From assembly GCF_001870485.1 (NCBI RefSeq), contig NZ_MDKE01000008.1, forward strand, positions 16,703 to 80,702: a stretch of DNA of 64,000 bases, in the 5' to 3' direction. Positions 28,520 through 39,186 of the stretch are shown here, one piece after another; the first letter of the stretch is position 1, and every line of letters begins with the position of its first letter. The position numbers and the translations under genes were made by a program. The stretch is from Oceanisphaera psychrotolerans (GTDB taxonomy: Bacteria > Pseudomonadota > Gammaproteobacteria > Enterobacterales > Aeromonadaceae). The notes beneath the pieces were generated by a model. It saw only the letters and a program-made list of their open reading frames with translations, was not told the DNA's origin and ran no database searches.

Positions 28520-28848
28520 ATGTTTGAGTTTGAAGGGCGCACCATAGAGACCGATGCTCAGGGCTATCTTAAGCAGCATCAGGACTGGCAGCCGGAGATG
28601 GTGACCATTCTGGCCGAACAGGAAGGCATCTCGCTGACCCCGGAACACTGGGAAGTTGTCCGGTTTGTGCGTGACTTTTATCTCAGGTACAACACCTCGC
28701 CGGCCATCCGCGCCTGGTGAAAGCCATGGCCAAGGAACTGGGCGAAGAGAAAGGCAACAGCCGTTACCTGTACCGGCTGTTCCCCAAGGGCCCGGCCAAG
28801 CAGGCCACCAAGCTTGCCGGCCTGCCCAAACCGGTGAAGTGCATCTAG
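28520..28848 (+). CDS. tusE: Sulfurtransferase TusE (DsrC-like), reading frame interrupted
   Basis: TusE takes persulfide sulfur from TusBCD and passes it to MnmA for 2-thiouridine at the tRNA wobble position. The first 64 residues ([43 protein letters not shown]) and the remainder in the next frame ([42 protein letters not shown] with the catalytic penultimate Cys) match E. coli TusE closely. The frame breaks at 28713-28714, where CGCGCCTGG needs one more C to read IRALVK. Restored length is 109 residues, the same as E. coli. Probably a sequence error rather than a real loss. Confidence 0.9.
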
Positions 28849-28882
28849 ACAACGCCGTCGGCGTCCAGCCGCAAGCTGGCAC

Positions 28883-28912
28883 AAAAAAGCCCGAATCGAT
28901 TCGGGCTTTTTC
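28883..28912 (+). terminator. Terminator after tusE
   Basis: Palindromic AAAAAAGCCCGAATC / GATTCGGGCTTTTT hairpin; its symmetry allows use in both directions, but grxD ends 40 bp further on. Confidence 0.82.
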
Positions 28913-28952
28913 TTATCGCTGAAAGCTTACGGCTTAAAGCTGCCTTTCGGGC

Positions 28953-29291
28953 TTATTCTTGCTCTGACTTGGGATACTTGGCGGCAGTTTCCTTGATCAG
29001 CGGCTGCAGCTCACCCTGCTGGAACATTTCCATGATGATGTCGCAGCCACCAACCAGTTCACCGTCTACCCACAGCTGGGGGAAGGTCGGCCAGTTGGCG
29101 TATTTGGGCAGCTCGGCACGAATTTCCGGGTTTTGCAGAATATCAACATAGGCGAAGGGTTCGCCGCAGTTCATCAGTGCCTGAGAAGCCTGGGCAGAAA
29201 AGCCGCAGCTGGGAAACTTGGGTGACCCTTTCATATAAAGCAGAATCGGGTTTTCACTGATTTGGGTTTTGATTTTTTCGATTGTGTCCAT
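28953..29291 (-). CDS. grxD: Monothiol glutaredoxin GrxD
   Basis: Protein of 112 residues with the monothiol CGFS active site (C29, in FPSCGFSAQA), the WPTFPQLWVDGELVGGCDI glutathione-binding region and the MYM-like KGSPKFP lead. Such glutaredoxins carry and deliver [2Fe-2S] clusters, often with BolA proteins. ATG 29291 has GAGGTG upstream. It is divergent from sodB, whose product is an iron enzyme. Confidence 0.95.
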   Translation of the reverse strand: MDTIEKIKTQISENPILLYMKGSPKFPSCGFSAQASQALMNCGEPFAYVDILQNPEIRAELPKYANWPTFPQLWVDGELVGGCDIIMEMFQQGELQPLIKETAAKYPKSEQE

Positions 29292-29503
29292 GGGGCACCT
29301 CAGCAGACGGCTGTATGTTAAAAAACATGATTTGTTAAAAGCCCCATTCTACTTTATCCCTCTGCGGTCACAAGAGCAGGACGCCATAAATTGGTATTGG
29401 CAATGCATTAACCTGAATCACACCCCGGCATCAACGGCATACCAGATAAACATCGCCGTTTCCGGCCCCTTTCAGCCCCATTGTACCCCTACAAAAGCTG
29501 TTG

Positions 29504-29533
29504 TTGTTTCGCCGTCCGGCAAACTGCTACAAT
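29504..29533 (+). promoter_or_regulatory. Candidate promoter of sodB
   Basis: TTGTTT and TACAAT separated by 18 bp, about 120 nt upstream of the sodB start in the 363-bp grxD-sodB gap. No gene is apparent elsewhere in that gap. Confidence 0.45.
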
Positions 29534-29654
29534 CCTTCCAGCAATTCAGCGGTTTGCGGCTATGAAATGTCGGCCGCCCCGCCATGGAAAGAAAGCAAGT
29601 CAGCAATGTCTAGATCAGCCTCAGGCTGACACCATCAAAATGGAGAATATAATA

Positions 29655-30236
29655 ATGGCATTTGAACTTCCCGCTCTGCCTTACGCCAAAAATGCACTGG
29701 AACCCCATATCTCTCAGGAAACCCTGGAATTCCACCACGGCAAGCACCACAACTCCTACGTGGTCAACCTGAACAACCTGGTTCCCGGCACCGAGTTCGA
29801 AGGCAAATCTCTGGAAGACATCATCAAGACTTCTTCCGGTGGCATCTTCAACAACGCCGCCCAGATCTGGAACCACACCTTCTACTGGAACTGTCTGGCT
29901 CCCAACGGTGGCGGCGAGCCTACCGGCGCCCTGGCCGATGCCATCAAGGCCGCTTTCGGTTCTTTCGACGCCTTCAAGGAAGAGTTCACCAAATCCTGTG
30001 TGACCAACTTCGGCTCCGGCTGGACCTGGCTGGTGAAGAAAGCCGACGGCTCCGTTGCCATCGCCAACACCTCCAACGCCGGTTGCCCGCTGACCGACAA
30101 CGCGACTCCGCTGCTGACCTGTGATGTATGGGAACACGCCTACTACATCGACTATCGCAACGTGCGCCCCGACTATGTAAAAGCCTTCTGGGCTCTGGTC
30201 AACTGGGAATTCGTGGCAGAAAACTTCGCCAAGTAA
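29655..30236 (+). CDS. sodB: Iron superoxide dismutase SodB
   Basis: Protein of 193 residues, the E. coli SodB length. It converts superoxide to hydrogen peroxide and oxygen. Metal ligands H27 (EFHHGKHH) and H74 (WNHTFYWN) plus D and H in [11 protein letters not shown] are present. The NNAAQIWNH block with Gln70 is the hallmark of the iron type. The frame is open from 29481, but ATG 29655 follows TGGAGAA and is the family start. A terminator follows at 30251; the accessory metal-resistance segment begins ~130 bp further on. Confidence 0.96.
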   Translation: MAFELPALPYAKNALEPHISQETLEFHHGKHHNSYVVNLNNLVPGTEFEGKSLEDIIKTSSGGIFNNAAQIWNHTFYWNCLAPNGGGEPTGALADAIKAAFGSFDAFKEEFTKSCVTNFGSGWTWLVKKADGSVAIANTSNAGCPLTDNATPLLTCDVWEHAYYIDYRNVRPDYVKAFWALVNWEFVAENFAK

Positions 30237-30250
30237 GTTCCGGTTAGTTG

Positions 30251-30280
30251 AAAACACCCCGGCTCGCCGGGGTGTTTTTG
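30251..30280 (+). terminator. Terminator after sodB
   Basis: AAAACACCCCGG / CCGGGGTGTTTT stem with a short CTCG-type loop and a T5 tract. Confidence 0.87.
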
Positions 30281-30369
30281 TTATTGAGTCTTTTTTAAAC
30301 ACCCCGTTTGGGTGTAAATGCGCCCTCTTTTATTTCTACCCTCTTTAAAGCGAGTTAAGCCCAGTGAGT

Positions 30370-30417
30370 ATGACTGTTCCCCGTATCGGCTTTGTGTCTC
30401 TCGGTTGTCCCAGGTAA
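30370..30417 (+). pseudogene. rimO: Remnant of the 5' end of rimO
   Basis: ATG followed by 14 codons reading [15 protein letters not shown] and then TAA. This is the RimO N terminus (intact copy at 39187: [15 protein letters not shown]), including the first cluster Cys. The DNA is clearly related but not identical to the intact gene. The homology stops at CCC, 1-2 bp before the stop codon of the Met-rich gene on the other strand. It marks the left edge of the metal-resistance segment. Confidence 0.75.
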
Positions 30418-30418
30418 T

Positions 30419-30883
30419 TCAGACCAATACCCACTTAATGTCCTCACCATAGCGATGGTGGTACTTACTCGTATTTTTTTCCTCAACGTCATGCTCCATC
30501 ATCTGCTCCATCATCATGTGCATCATGCTCATACGCTGCTCCATCATGCCCATGCGCTCTTCCATCCCCACCATCTGTGACATCCCTTTGCTTCCTGGGC
30601 CCATGCCTCCCTGACCGCTCATCATCTGCATCCCTTCCTGCATCTCCTGCATATGAGTCTGCATCAATGCCGTGCGTTTTTCGGGGTCACTTTCCTGTCT
30701 GATCTCTGCCATTAGAGCCTGCATCTTTTCCATCTGCTGATGCATGGTCTGCATCTGTTCATGATTCATCATGCCCATCATGGCATCACCCTTGTGCCCC
30801 CTTTCCTGCGGGTGATGGCTGTCAGCAAGGACAGGGCCAGCCATCACGGCGGTGACCATCATCATCTTGACCAATCTTTTCAT
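30419..30883 (-). CDS. Methionine-rich periplasmic protein, probable metal-binding
   Basis: Protein of 154 residues with a signal peptide (MKRLVKMMMVTAVMAGPVLA) and a mature part in which about a quarter of residues are Met, with many Met-Gln, Met-His and Met-Glu pairs (GMMNHEQMQTMHQQMEKM). Met-rich periplasmic proteins commonly bind Cu(I) or Ag(I); that role is inferred here. The last ~14 residues (HRYGEDIKWVLV) are unlike the rest and end at the junction with the rimO remnant, so the original C terminus may have been replaced. It is divergent from the RND operon, sharing an intergenic region with a CusR/CopR-like box. Confidence 0.7.
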   Translation of the reverse strand: MKRLVKMMMVTAVMAGPVLADSHHPQERGHKGDAMMGMMNHEQMQTMHQQMEKMQALMAEIRQESDPEKRTALMQTHMQEMQEGMQMMSGQGGMGPGSKGMSQMVGMEERMGMMEQRMSMMHMMMEQMMEHDVEEKNTSKYHHRYGEDIKWVLV

Positions 30884-31033
30884 GATATTTTCCTTAGCAG
30901 TTTCCTGCTGTCACGGGAACTAACCGGGTAATCCGACCTGGAGTTCTCGGCATAATCCACCCGAATGGAAACCAGATCTGTTCTTCGTGCCTTCCTATGT
31001 TCAGTCTAGCTAGGCAGAAGAGCTGCAACGCTT

Positions 31034-31051
31034 CATTACAAATTTGTCATT
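31034..31051. promoter_or_regulatory. CusR/CopR-like operator in the divergent metal-resistance promoter region
   Basis: CATTACAAATTTGTCATT is an imperfect palindrome matching TGACAA-N2-TTGTCA (CusR/CopR box) with one mismatch. It lies between the Met-rich gene and the RND operon. No two-component regulator gene is inside the window, so a regulator elsewhere would have to act on it. Confidence 0.6.
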
Positions 31052-31147
31052 ATTATCTAGGCTCACGCTCGGGTATGCTTCCGGCGCCAGCGATGGCCAC
31101 CATATTCGAGTACGTTCCCGGTACACAGGGCCGTCATGACAGCATGA

Positions 31148-31714
31148 ATGAAGGGAGATATTTCATTGTTATCCGCAATTCGTTTAAACCGCCTCTCTGG
31201 CCTGGCTCTGTTTCTCTGTGCTCTGATATCCGTAGCTGCGCCTCTGCAAGCCCATGAAGGACACGATCACTCTCCCCCGGAGCAAGCCGGCACGGCCATC
31301 ACGGCTCCCCGAGCGACCGCCCACAGCGAGCTGTTTGAGCTGGTTGCCGTACCAGACGGAGCCCAGCTCATTATTTATCTGGATCGATGGCAGGATAATG
31401 CCCCGGTCGGCGGGGCCACACTGGAGCTGGAAAGCGACAACTGGCAGGCCGAGGCCACCGAGCTGAGCGCAGGTACCTACAGGGTTGAGGCGCCTTTTAT
31501 CACCGCTCCCGGTCAGTATGAACTGCTGTTTACCATTACCACCGACGATGACCTCGATCTACTGACCACCACCCTGGACATCACCGCCACACCGGTCACC
31601 ACGGCGGCTGCACATCCGATGCCCATGCTTGCTGTAATGGCTGTCGGCATCGTCATCACGCTGCTGTTGCTGTACCTGCTGTTACGTCGCCTGTACCCGT
31701 CTGCCCGGAACTAA
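31148..31714 (+). CDS. His-rich membrane-anchored periplasmic protein of the RND metal efflux operon
   Basis: Protein of 188 residues (or ~182 from TTG 31166, which has the better ribosome site AAGGGAGA). It has a signal-like hydrophobic N terminus ending near LQA, the motif HEGHDH, a periplasmic beta-rich domain of ~100 residues and a C-terminal transmembrane helix (about 158-180). It is followed 7 bp later by the RND adaptor gene, so it belongs to that operon. I do not recognise a named family. The HEGHDH cluster and context suggest metal binding or presentation to the pump. Confidence 0.72.
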   Translation: MKGDISLLSAIRLNRLSGLALFLCALISVAAPLQAHEGHDHSPPEQAGTAITAPRATAHSELFELVAVPDGAQLIIYLDRWQDNAPVGGATLELESDNWQAEATELSAGTYRVEAPFITAPGQYELLFTITTDDDLDLLTTTLDITATPVTTAAAHPMPMLAVMAVGIVITLLLLYLLLRRLYPSARN

Positions 31715-31721
31715 TCACACC

Positions 31722-32834
31722 ATGAAGATACAGATCCCGATATTAAGTTTAGTGCTGCTGTCTCCCCTGCTGGTACAGGCCCATGGTGACGAAGATCACG
31801 GTGCCTCGGGTCATGCCGAGCCTGCCGGAAACCCCGGCGCCATGTTCGCCGGTGACAAACCCCGTCGTCTGCCTGATGGCCGCGTGTTTCTGCCAAAGGA
31901 AACCCAGCGCCGGTTGGCGTTGCGAACCCTGGTACCGGAGGAGCGTCTGGTTGCCCGTACCGTGGAACTCAATGGCCATGTGGTAATGGATCCCAATGCC
32001 AGTGGCCGGGTCCAGCCTTTGCAGGCCGGACGCCTGATGGCAGGCCCTTCCGGGTTGCCGCTGTTAGGCCAGAAAGTCGCCAGGGGAGAGATACTGGCCC
32101 AGGTCACGCCTGCGGTCTCGACCTTCGATCTGGCGACCCATGCCGCCCAAATCGCGGACTGGGAAGCACGCCGTCAACTGGCCGAGAAAGAACTGGCGCG
32201 CTTGCGAAAATTGACGACAGTGGTAGCCCGCAAGGAAATAGATGTCGCCGCAGCGGAATTGGCCGGACTGAGCGCCCAGATAAAGGCATTGAAACAGGGG
32301 GTGGTCAAACCCGAACTGCTGCTGTCGCCCATCGATGGGGTGATTGCCTCCAGCTCGGTGGTGAACGGACAGGTGGTGGAAAGCAAGGAGATCGTGTTTG
32401 AAATCATCGACCCGGCCCGATTACTGATCGAGGCCCAGGTCTATGACCCCAGGGTCGCCAACCGGATTATTTCGGCCAACATCCCCAGCGACACCACGCC
32501 CCTTACCTATATCGGCAGTGGCAAAGCCCTGCGTGAAGGCGCGGTTCCTCTGCTGTTCCGGGCGGATAATGCCCGTGATCTGGTGCTAGGGCAATTGCTG
32601 AACATCGTCGCCCAAACCGATCAGACCCTGCGCGGCATGCCGCTCCCGGCCTCCGCCATCGTCAAGAATGCGGCCAATGAGCCGGTGGTCTGGCTGCATG
32701 TTGACGCCGAGTATTTTGTGGCCGAACCGGTCCAGGTTCAGCCCCTGGATGGTGAGCAGGTGGTCGTGACCGGCCTGCGGGAACAGCAGCGTGTGGTGGT
32801 GCAAGGCACCACCCTGCTTAACCAGATCCGTTGA
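31722..32834 (+). CDS. Periplasmic adaptor (membrane fusion) subunit of a heavy-metal RND efflux pump
   Basis: Protein of 370 residues with a signal peptide ([20 protein letters not shown]). A His/Asp-rich mature start ([13 protein letters not shown]) precedes the HlyD-type layout: lipoyl half-motifs around a coiled-coil hairpin (about 145-190), then beta-barrel and membrane-proximal domains. It bridges the inner-membrane pump to an outer-membrane channel, as CzcB and CusB do. It is translationally close to the pump gene (stop 8 bp before its ATG). No outer-membrane factor gene is in the operon, so a channel encoded elsewhere must be used. Confidence 0.85.
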   Translation: MKIQIPILSLVLLSPLLVQAHGDEDHGASGHAEPAGNPGAMFAGDKPRRLPDGRVFLPKETQRRLALRTLVPEERLVARTVELNGHVVMDPNASGRVQPLQAGRLMAGPSGLPLLGQKVARGEILAQVTPAVSTFDLATHAAQIADWEARRQLAEKELARLRKLTTVVARKEIDVAAAELAGLSAQIKALKQGVVKPELLLSPIDGVIASSSVVNGQVVESKEIVFEIIDPARLLIEAQVYDPRVANRIISANIPSDTTPLTYIGSGKALREGAVPLLFRADNARDLVLGQLLNIVAQTDQTLRGMPLPASAIVKNAANEPVVWLHVDAEYFVAEPVQVQPLDGEQVVVTGLREQQRVVVQGTTLLNQIR

Positions 32835-32842
32835 GGGAAAGT

Positions 32843-35800
32843 ATGTTTAGTTGGATAGTCAACACCAGTCTACGTAACCGCCTGATGGTGCTGGTCGTGG
32901 CCCTGATACTGATGATATACGGCGGAATTACCGCCTGGCAGATGCCGGTGGATGTGTTCCCGGATCTGAACAAGCCGACCGTGACCATCATGACCGAAGC
33001 CGGAGGTATGGCACCGGAAGAAGTCGAGCAGCTGGTCACTTTTCCCTTGGAGACCCGACTCAACGGCATGCCCGGCGTTACCCGGGTTCGCTCCGTGTCC
33101 GGTGTGGGCCTCTCCATTGTGTATGCCGAGTTTGACTGGGGATCGGACATCTACCGCAACCGGCAGCTGGTTTCCGAACGGCTCAATGAGATACGGGAAC
33201 AGTTACCCGCCGGGGTAAGCCCCACCATGGGCCCGATTTCATCCGTGATGGGTGAGATCATGCTGATCGCCTTTCCTGCCGATGGTAACGGGGCAAGTCC
33301 GATGCAGGTACGCGAGTATGTGGATTTTATCCTGCGCCCTCGCCTGCTTTCGATCCCGGGTATTGCCCAGGTCATTCCCATCGGTGGCGAGGTCCGGCAA
33401 TTCCGGGTAGAACCCAACACGGCCCTGATGAATCAGCTGGATATCAGCTTCTCGCAGCTGGACCAGGCGCTGGCGGCGTTTTCCAGTAATACCAGCGGGG
33501 GCTTTCTGGAAAAGAATGCCCGTGAATACCTGATCCGCAACCTGGGGCGTACTACCCGGCTGGAAGATCTCAAGAATATCGCGGTGGCGGTGCGCAACGA
33601 CAACCCCATTCAGCTCAAGCAGATTGCCGAGGTCAAGTTCGCCGCCGCCACCAAGCGGGGCGATGCCGGCTTTAACGGTCATCCGGCCGTGATTGTCAGT
33701 GTGCAGAAACAGCCCAATGCCGATACGGTCAGCCTCACCGACGACATCGAGCTGGCCCTGGCGGAACTGCGTCATTCCCTCCCCCCGGGCATGACACCAC
33801 CGCAGATATCCTTCCGCCAGGCTGACTTTATCGAAGCTTCGATCTTCAACGTGCAGGAAGCTCTGCGCGATGGCGCCATCATGGTGGCGGTGATCCTGTT
33901 TCTGTTCCTGCTCAATGTACGTACCACGCTGATCTCGTTGACGGCAATTCCGCTCTCGATGGCAGTCACGGCGTTGGTGTTCAAGCTGATGGGGCTGTCG
34001 ATCAATGTCATGACCCTGGGCGGACTCGCCATTGCCATCGGCGAACTGGTCGATGATGCGTTGGTGGATGTGGAGAACGTGCTCCGCCGCCTCAAGCAAC
34101 GCAAACCCCACGGCATTGCCGGATCATCAACACCATCGCCGCCGCCTGTAACGAAGTACGCTCCGGGGTGGTGATTGCCACCCTGGTGGTGGTGCTGGTG
34201 TTTGTCCCCCTGTTTGCCTTGCCCGGCATAGAAGGGCGGCTGTTTGTACCACTGGGCATTGCCTATATTACCTCCATTCTCGCCAGTATGGTGGTGGCTT
34301 TGACCGTGACCCCGGTCATGTGTTTTTACCTGCTGCCCAGGATGAAACGCATATCTCATGGCGACTCCTTCCTGGTGACATGGCTGAAGAAGTGGGATAA
34401 ACGCCTGCTACTTGCCAGTTTTGACCATGCCCGGCCCCTGTTGCTGGGTGCCTGTGGCCTGCTGTTGCTGGCCGTCGCCACCGTTCCCTTCTTTCCGCGC
34501 GCCTTCCTGCCTGCGTTCAATGAAGGTACCCTGACCATCAGTCTGCTGCTTAACCCGGGCACCTCGCTGGAAGAATCCAACCGCATTGGCCGGCTGGCCG
34601 AAACCGCGATTCTGACTGTCCCCGAGGTAAAAAGCGTCGGTCGCCGTACCGGCCGAGCCGAACTGGATGAGCATGCCGAAGGGGTGCACTCCAGCGAGCT
34701 GGATGTGGATCTGAAGCCAAGCGAGCGTACGAAAGAAGCAATCATGGCGGATATCCGCGCCCAGCTGGCCCCGCTTCCCGCCGTTGCCCTGCTGGGGCAG
34801 CCCATTTCACACCGGCTGGATCATCTGCTGTCCGGGGTGCGGGCCCAGATTGCCATCAAGATCTTCGGGGATGATCTCGATACCCTGCGCGGACAGGCCG
34901 CCAGTCTGCGTGAACAACTGCTGCTGATACCCGGGCTGACCGATCTGCAAATTGAGAAGCAAGTGCTGATCCCGCAGATCAAAATCCGCCTCGATTATAC
35001 GAAGGCCGCGTTATACGGCATTTCTCCCGGTCAGCTGCTGTCAAGCCTGGAAACCCTCACCGAGGGGGATACGGTCACCCAGATCATCGACGGCAACAAG
35101 CGCTTCAACCTGGTGGTGCGCCTGCCCGACAATGAGCGTAACCCTCAAGGCCTGGCCAACATGCTGATTGACTCCCCCCATGGCAGGATCCCCTTGTCCC
35201 GGGTCGCCAGCATAGAGGAAGATGACGGCCCTAATCAGATTGGCCGGGAAAACAGCCGCCGTCGCATCGTGATTGCCGCCAATACCGATGGCTCGGACCT
35301 GTCGGCGGTGGTTACGCAGATCCGTCAGACCATCGCCGCCACGCCTTTGCCGGAAGGATACTTCATCAACCTCGAAGGCCAGTTCCAGGCCCAGGAGCAG
35401 GCGACCCGGCTGATTGCCCTGCTGTCTTTGGTGTCTTTTTCACTGATCTTCATGGTGCTCTACAGCCGTTACCGTTCATCTCGGCTGGCGCTGATGATCA
35501 TGGGCAATATTCCCATGGCCCTGATTGGCAGTGTAGCCGCCATGTGGCTGGCGGATATTTCGCTGTCGGTCGCCTCTCTGGTGGGCTTTATCACCCTGAC
35601 CGGAATAGCCACCCGAAACGGTATTCTCAAGATCAGCCACTACATCAATCTATGTAAATTTGAAGGCGAAACCTTCGGCAAAGACATGATAGTCCGTGGC
35701 TCGCTGGAGCGGCTGACACCGGTACTGATGACGGCGCTGGTGGCCGCCTTTGCGCTGTTTCCACTGCTGCTGGCGGCCGATGCACCCGGCAAGGAAATAC

Positions 35801-35943
35801 TGCATCCGGTCGCCGTGGTCATTTTCGGTGGGCTGGTGAGCTCCACCCTGCTGGATACCCTGTTAACACCGCTGATGTTCTGGCTGTACGGACAGGCGCC
35901 CCTGAACATGCTGCTTGAAGATAAATCCGATGATGCGTTCTGA
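32843..35943 (+). CDS. Heavy-metal RND efflux pump (CzcA/CusA family), reading frame interrupted
   Basis: Inner-membrane proton/metal antiporter; 1033 residues after repair, normal for the HME-RND family. The N terminus ([19 protein letters not shown]), [14 protein letters not shown], the TM4 motif [22 protein letters not shown] and the C-terminal [11 protein letters not shown] block are typical. The TM4 motif is of the GELVDD type rather than CusA's GAMVDAA, so metal specificity is open; the upstream box and Met-rich neighbour favour copper or silver. The frame breaks near 34119: CATTGCCGGATC needs one more C to continue as [13 protein letters not shown] 32843 follows GAGGGA. Probably a sequence error. 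Confidence 0.88.
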
Positions 35944-35967
35944 TAGGTTAACGAAGGAAGATTACCG

Positions 35968-36333
35968 ATGAAAAAACATGTTTTGCTGGCCATCAACCTG
36001 CTGTTACCCTGCTGGGTACATGCCCATGGGGATCTCACCCCGCCCCACGGAGGCCTGATCACCGAAGGCAAGGCCATCACAATAGAGCTGGTCGCCCAAC
36101 CCAATGTGACCAGGGTTTATTTAAGCGACCATGGCACCCCCATCGATGCCTCCGCCGCCAGTGGCGAGCTGATCTTGCTCAGCGGTGGCAAGAAATCACA
36201 AATCCCGCTTGCACCTGCCGGAGACAATGCCCTTGAAGGAGCAGGGATCAACCCTGAGCCAAATGCCAAAGCGGTGGTCAGGGTAGATGTACCTGCTGTG
36301 GGTAAAGAACAAATCCGCTTTACATGGGAATAA
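35968..36333 (+). CDS. Small periplasmic protein at the end of the RND operon
   Basis: Protein of 121 residues with a signal peptide (MKKHVLLAINLLLPCWVHA) followed by HGDLTPPHGG, a likely His metal site, and a compact ~95-residue domain ending in an IRFTWE strand. It lies 24 bp after the pump gene, with GAAGGAAG before its ATG. I do not recognise the family by name. Position and the His-containing N terminus suggest a periplasmic metal carrier, comparable in role though not in sequence to CusF. Confidence 0.7.
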   Translation: MKKHVLLAINLLLPCWVHAHGDLTPPHGGLITEGKAITIELVAQPNVTRVYLSDHGTPIDASAASGELILLSGGKKSQIPLAPAGDNALEGAGINPEPNAKAVVRVDVPAVGKEQIRFTWE

Positions 36334-36512
36334 GGCTGGCAGCAGGTAAAACTGCTGCGCGACAGCCAGGAAACATCGGGGTACCAGAAAAGCACTGACA
36401 AGGCGCAGGCCCTGCTGATGTCTGGTACCGACACAAGGCCAGGGAGTGCTTACCCGTCGCTCAGCCATTTTTGATATGGGACGAGCTTGGATCCGAATCA
36501 ACCATGGTGGAT

Positions 36513-36590
36513 AGGCCCCTCACAGGGCTTTGATGGTTTACTGGCCTGCCTGTTTGCGCTGCAATTGCCGCTTTCTCCGCCAGGTTGATT
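36513..36590 (+). repeat. Copy 1 of the duplicated rimO upstream region
   Basis: About 78 bp that align with 39090-39171, directly before intact rimO. Shared blocks include TTGATGGTTTACTG, CCTGCCTGTTTGCGCT, CAATTGCCG and GTTGATT. The coding part of rimO is not repeated here. This copy separates the RND cassette from the mercury cassette. Confidence 0.75.
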
Positions 36591-36608
36591 GAAAGGCAAG
36601 GAAAGATA

Positions 36609-38265
<1,657 letters not shown>

Positions 38266-38267
38266 GG

Positions 38268-38387
38268 TCACTCCCTATCCGTTTCCAAGGACTTCACGGT
38301 GAAGGGATATCCGGCATTGCCCGTGGCTAACAGCGCCGCTATCCCCCCAACAGCCAGAGGGCCGTAGCCCGATTTAGAATTCGACAT
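38268..38387 (-). pseudogene. merT-merP fusion remnant (internal deletion)
   Basis: A 39-codon ORF. Its first ~21 residues (MSNSKSGYGPLAVGGIAALLA) are the MerT N terminus, and the rest (TGNAGYPFTVKSLE) is the MerP C terminus, where NAGYPSTVK is usual. A deletion has removed the MerT membrane helices with their CC pair and most of MerP including its CxxC. The reading frame is preserved across the join. Position, first after the mer promoter and directly before merF, is exactly that of merTP. It cannot transport mercury. Confidence 0.8.
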
Positions 38388-38424
38388 GGCACTTATCCCT
38401 TTCATCACCTTGTTCGTTAAGATA

Positions 38425-38455
38425 AGGTTACTTCCGTAGTCAGCTACGGAGTCAA
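38425..38455 (-). promoter_or_regulatory. mer operator-promoter (MerR-controlled)
   Basis: On the minus strand TTGACT (-35) and TAACCT (-10) are separated by 19 bp. The spacer contains the dyad CCGTAG-CTGA-CTACGG. The overlong 19-bp spacer with a central dyad is the hallmark of MerR-type promoters, which the regulator untwists when it binds Hg(II). It is also the region from which merR is repressed. Confidence 0.93.
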
Positions 38456-38460
38456 GGCAT

Positions 38461-38895
38461 ATGTCGGATAAATCGAACTCACTGACCATCGGGGGCCTGG
38501 CCAAGGCGGCTAATGTGCATGTCGAGACGATCCGCTATTACCAGCGACGAGGACTATTGCAGGAGCCCAAACGTCCTCCCGGCGGTATTCGACGCTATGG
38601 TTACGCCGATATCGACAGGTTGATGTTTGTGAAAACGGCGCAGCAGTTGGGCTTTAGCCTCGACGAGATCGGCGACCTGCTCCGGCTGGAAGATGGCACC
38701 CACTGTCAGGAAGCCGGTGCTCTCGCCGAGCACAAGTTGAGGGACGTGCGTGAGAAGATCGACAGGCTGGAGAAAATAGAGAAAGTGCTGGCTGAAATGG
38801 TCGACCAATGCCACGCACAGCAGGGCGATATCACCTGCCCGCTCATTGCGACATTACATGCTGGAATCGGAGGGACGGGATTCCAAAAAGGTTAG
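38461..38895 (+). CDS. merR: Mercury-responsive transcriptional regulator MerR
   Basis: Protein of 144 residues with an N-terminal winged HTH ([26 protein letters not shown]), a dimerisation helix and the three Hg-binding Cys residues C82 (HCQEA), C117 and C126 ([12 protein letters not shown]). It represses and, with Hg(II), activates the divergent mer operon through the operator at 38425-38455. Its ATG is 5 bp from the operon's -35 element, and the GGAG ribosome site overlaps the operator. Confidence 0.95.
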   Translation: MSDKSNSLTIGGLAKAANVHVETIRYYQRRGLLQEPKRPPGGIRRYGYADIDRLMFVKTAQQLGFSLDEIGDLLRLEDGTHCQEAGALAEHKLRDVREKIDRLEKIEKVLAEMVDQCHAQQGDITCPLIATLHAGIGGTGFQKG

Positions 38896-39089
38896 CTCCT
38901 CGGGAGTTTGTATAAATTATCCCAGCGAGTGATCCGCGCTTACCTGTATATCCATGTCGACAAGGGCTGTTTGCATGGCCGCAAGCTGAATGACGTTTTT
39001 TGAGGCGGAGAACGTCACGGTGGCACGGTAGGCGAAGGCGTGCCTGACAACAAGTGCCCCGTTTATTTCCGTCAATGAAGAAGGTAATT

Positions 39090-39171
39090 AGGCCCTCAGT
39101 GAGACCCTTGATGGTTTACTGTTCTGACCTGCCTGTTTGCGCTACAATTGCCGCCCTCCCCTGTTGATTTG
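39090..39171 (+). repeat. Copy 2 of the duplicated rimO upstream region
   Basis: Direct repeat of 36513-36590, imperfect, placed immediately before intact rimO. The 38896-39089 stretch before it, between merR and the repeat, holds no gene that I can recognise. Confidence 0.75.
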
Positions 39172-39186
39172 GTCAAAAAACAAGCA

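Noticed and set aside
38896..39089. Possible gene fragment between merR and the rimO repeat
   Set aside because: No frame of useful length or resemblance to merD, merE or other mer genes could be supported.
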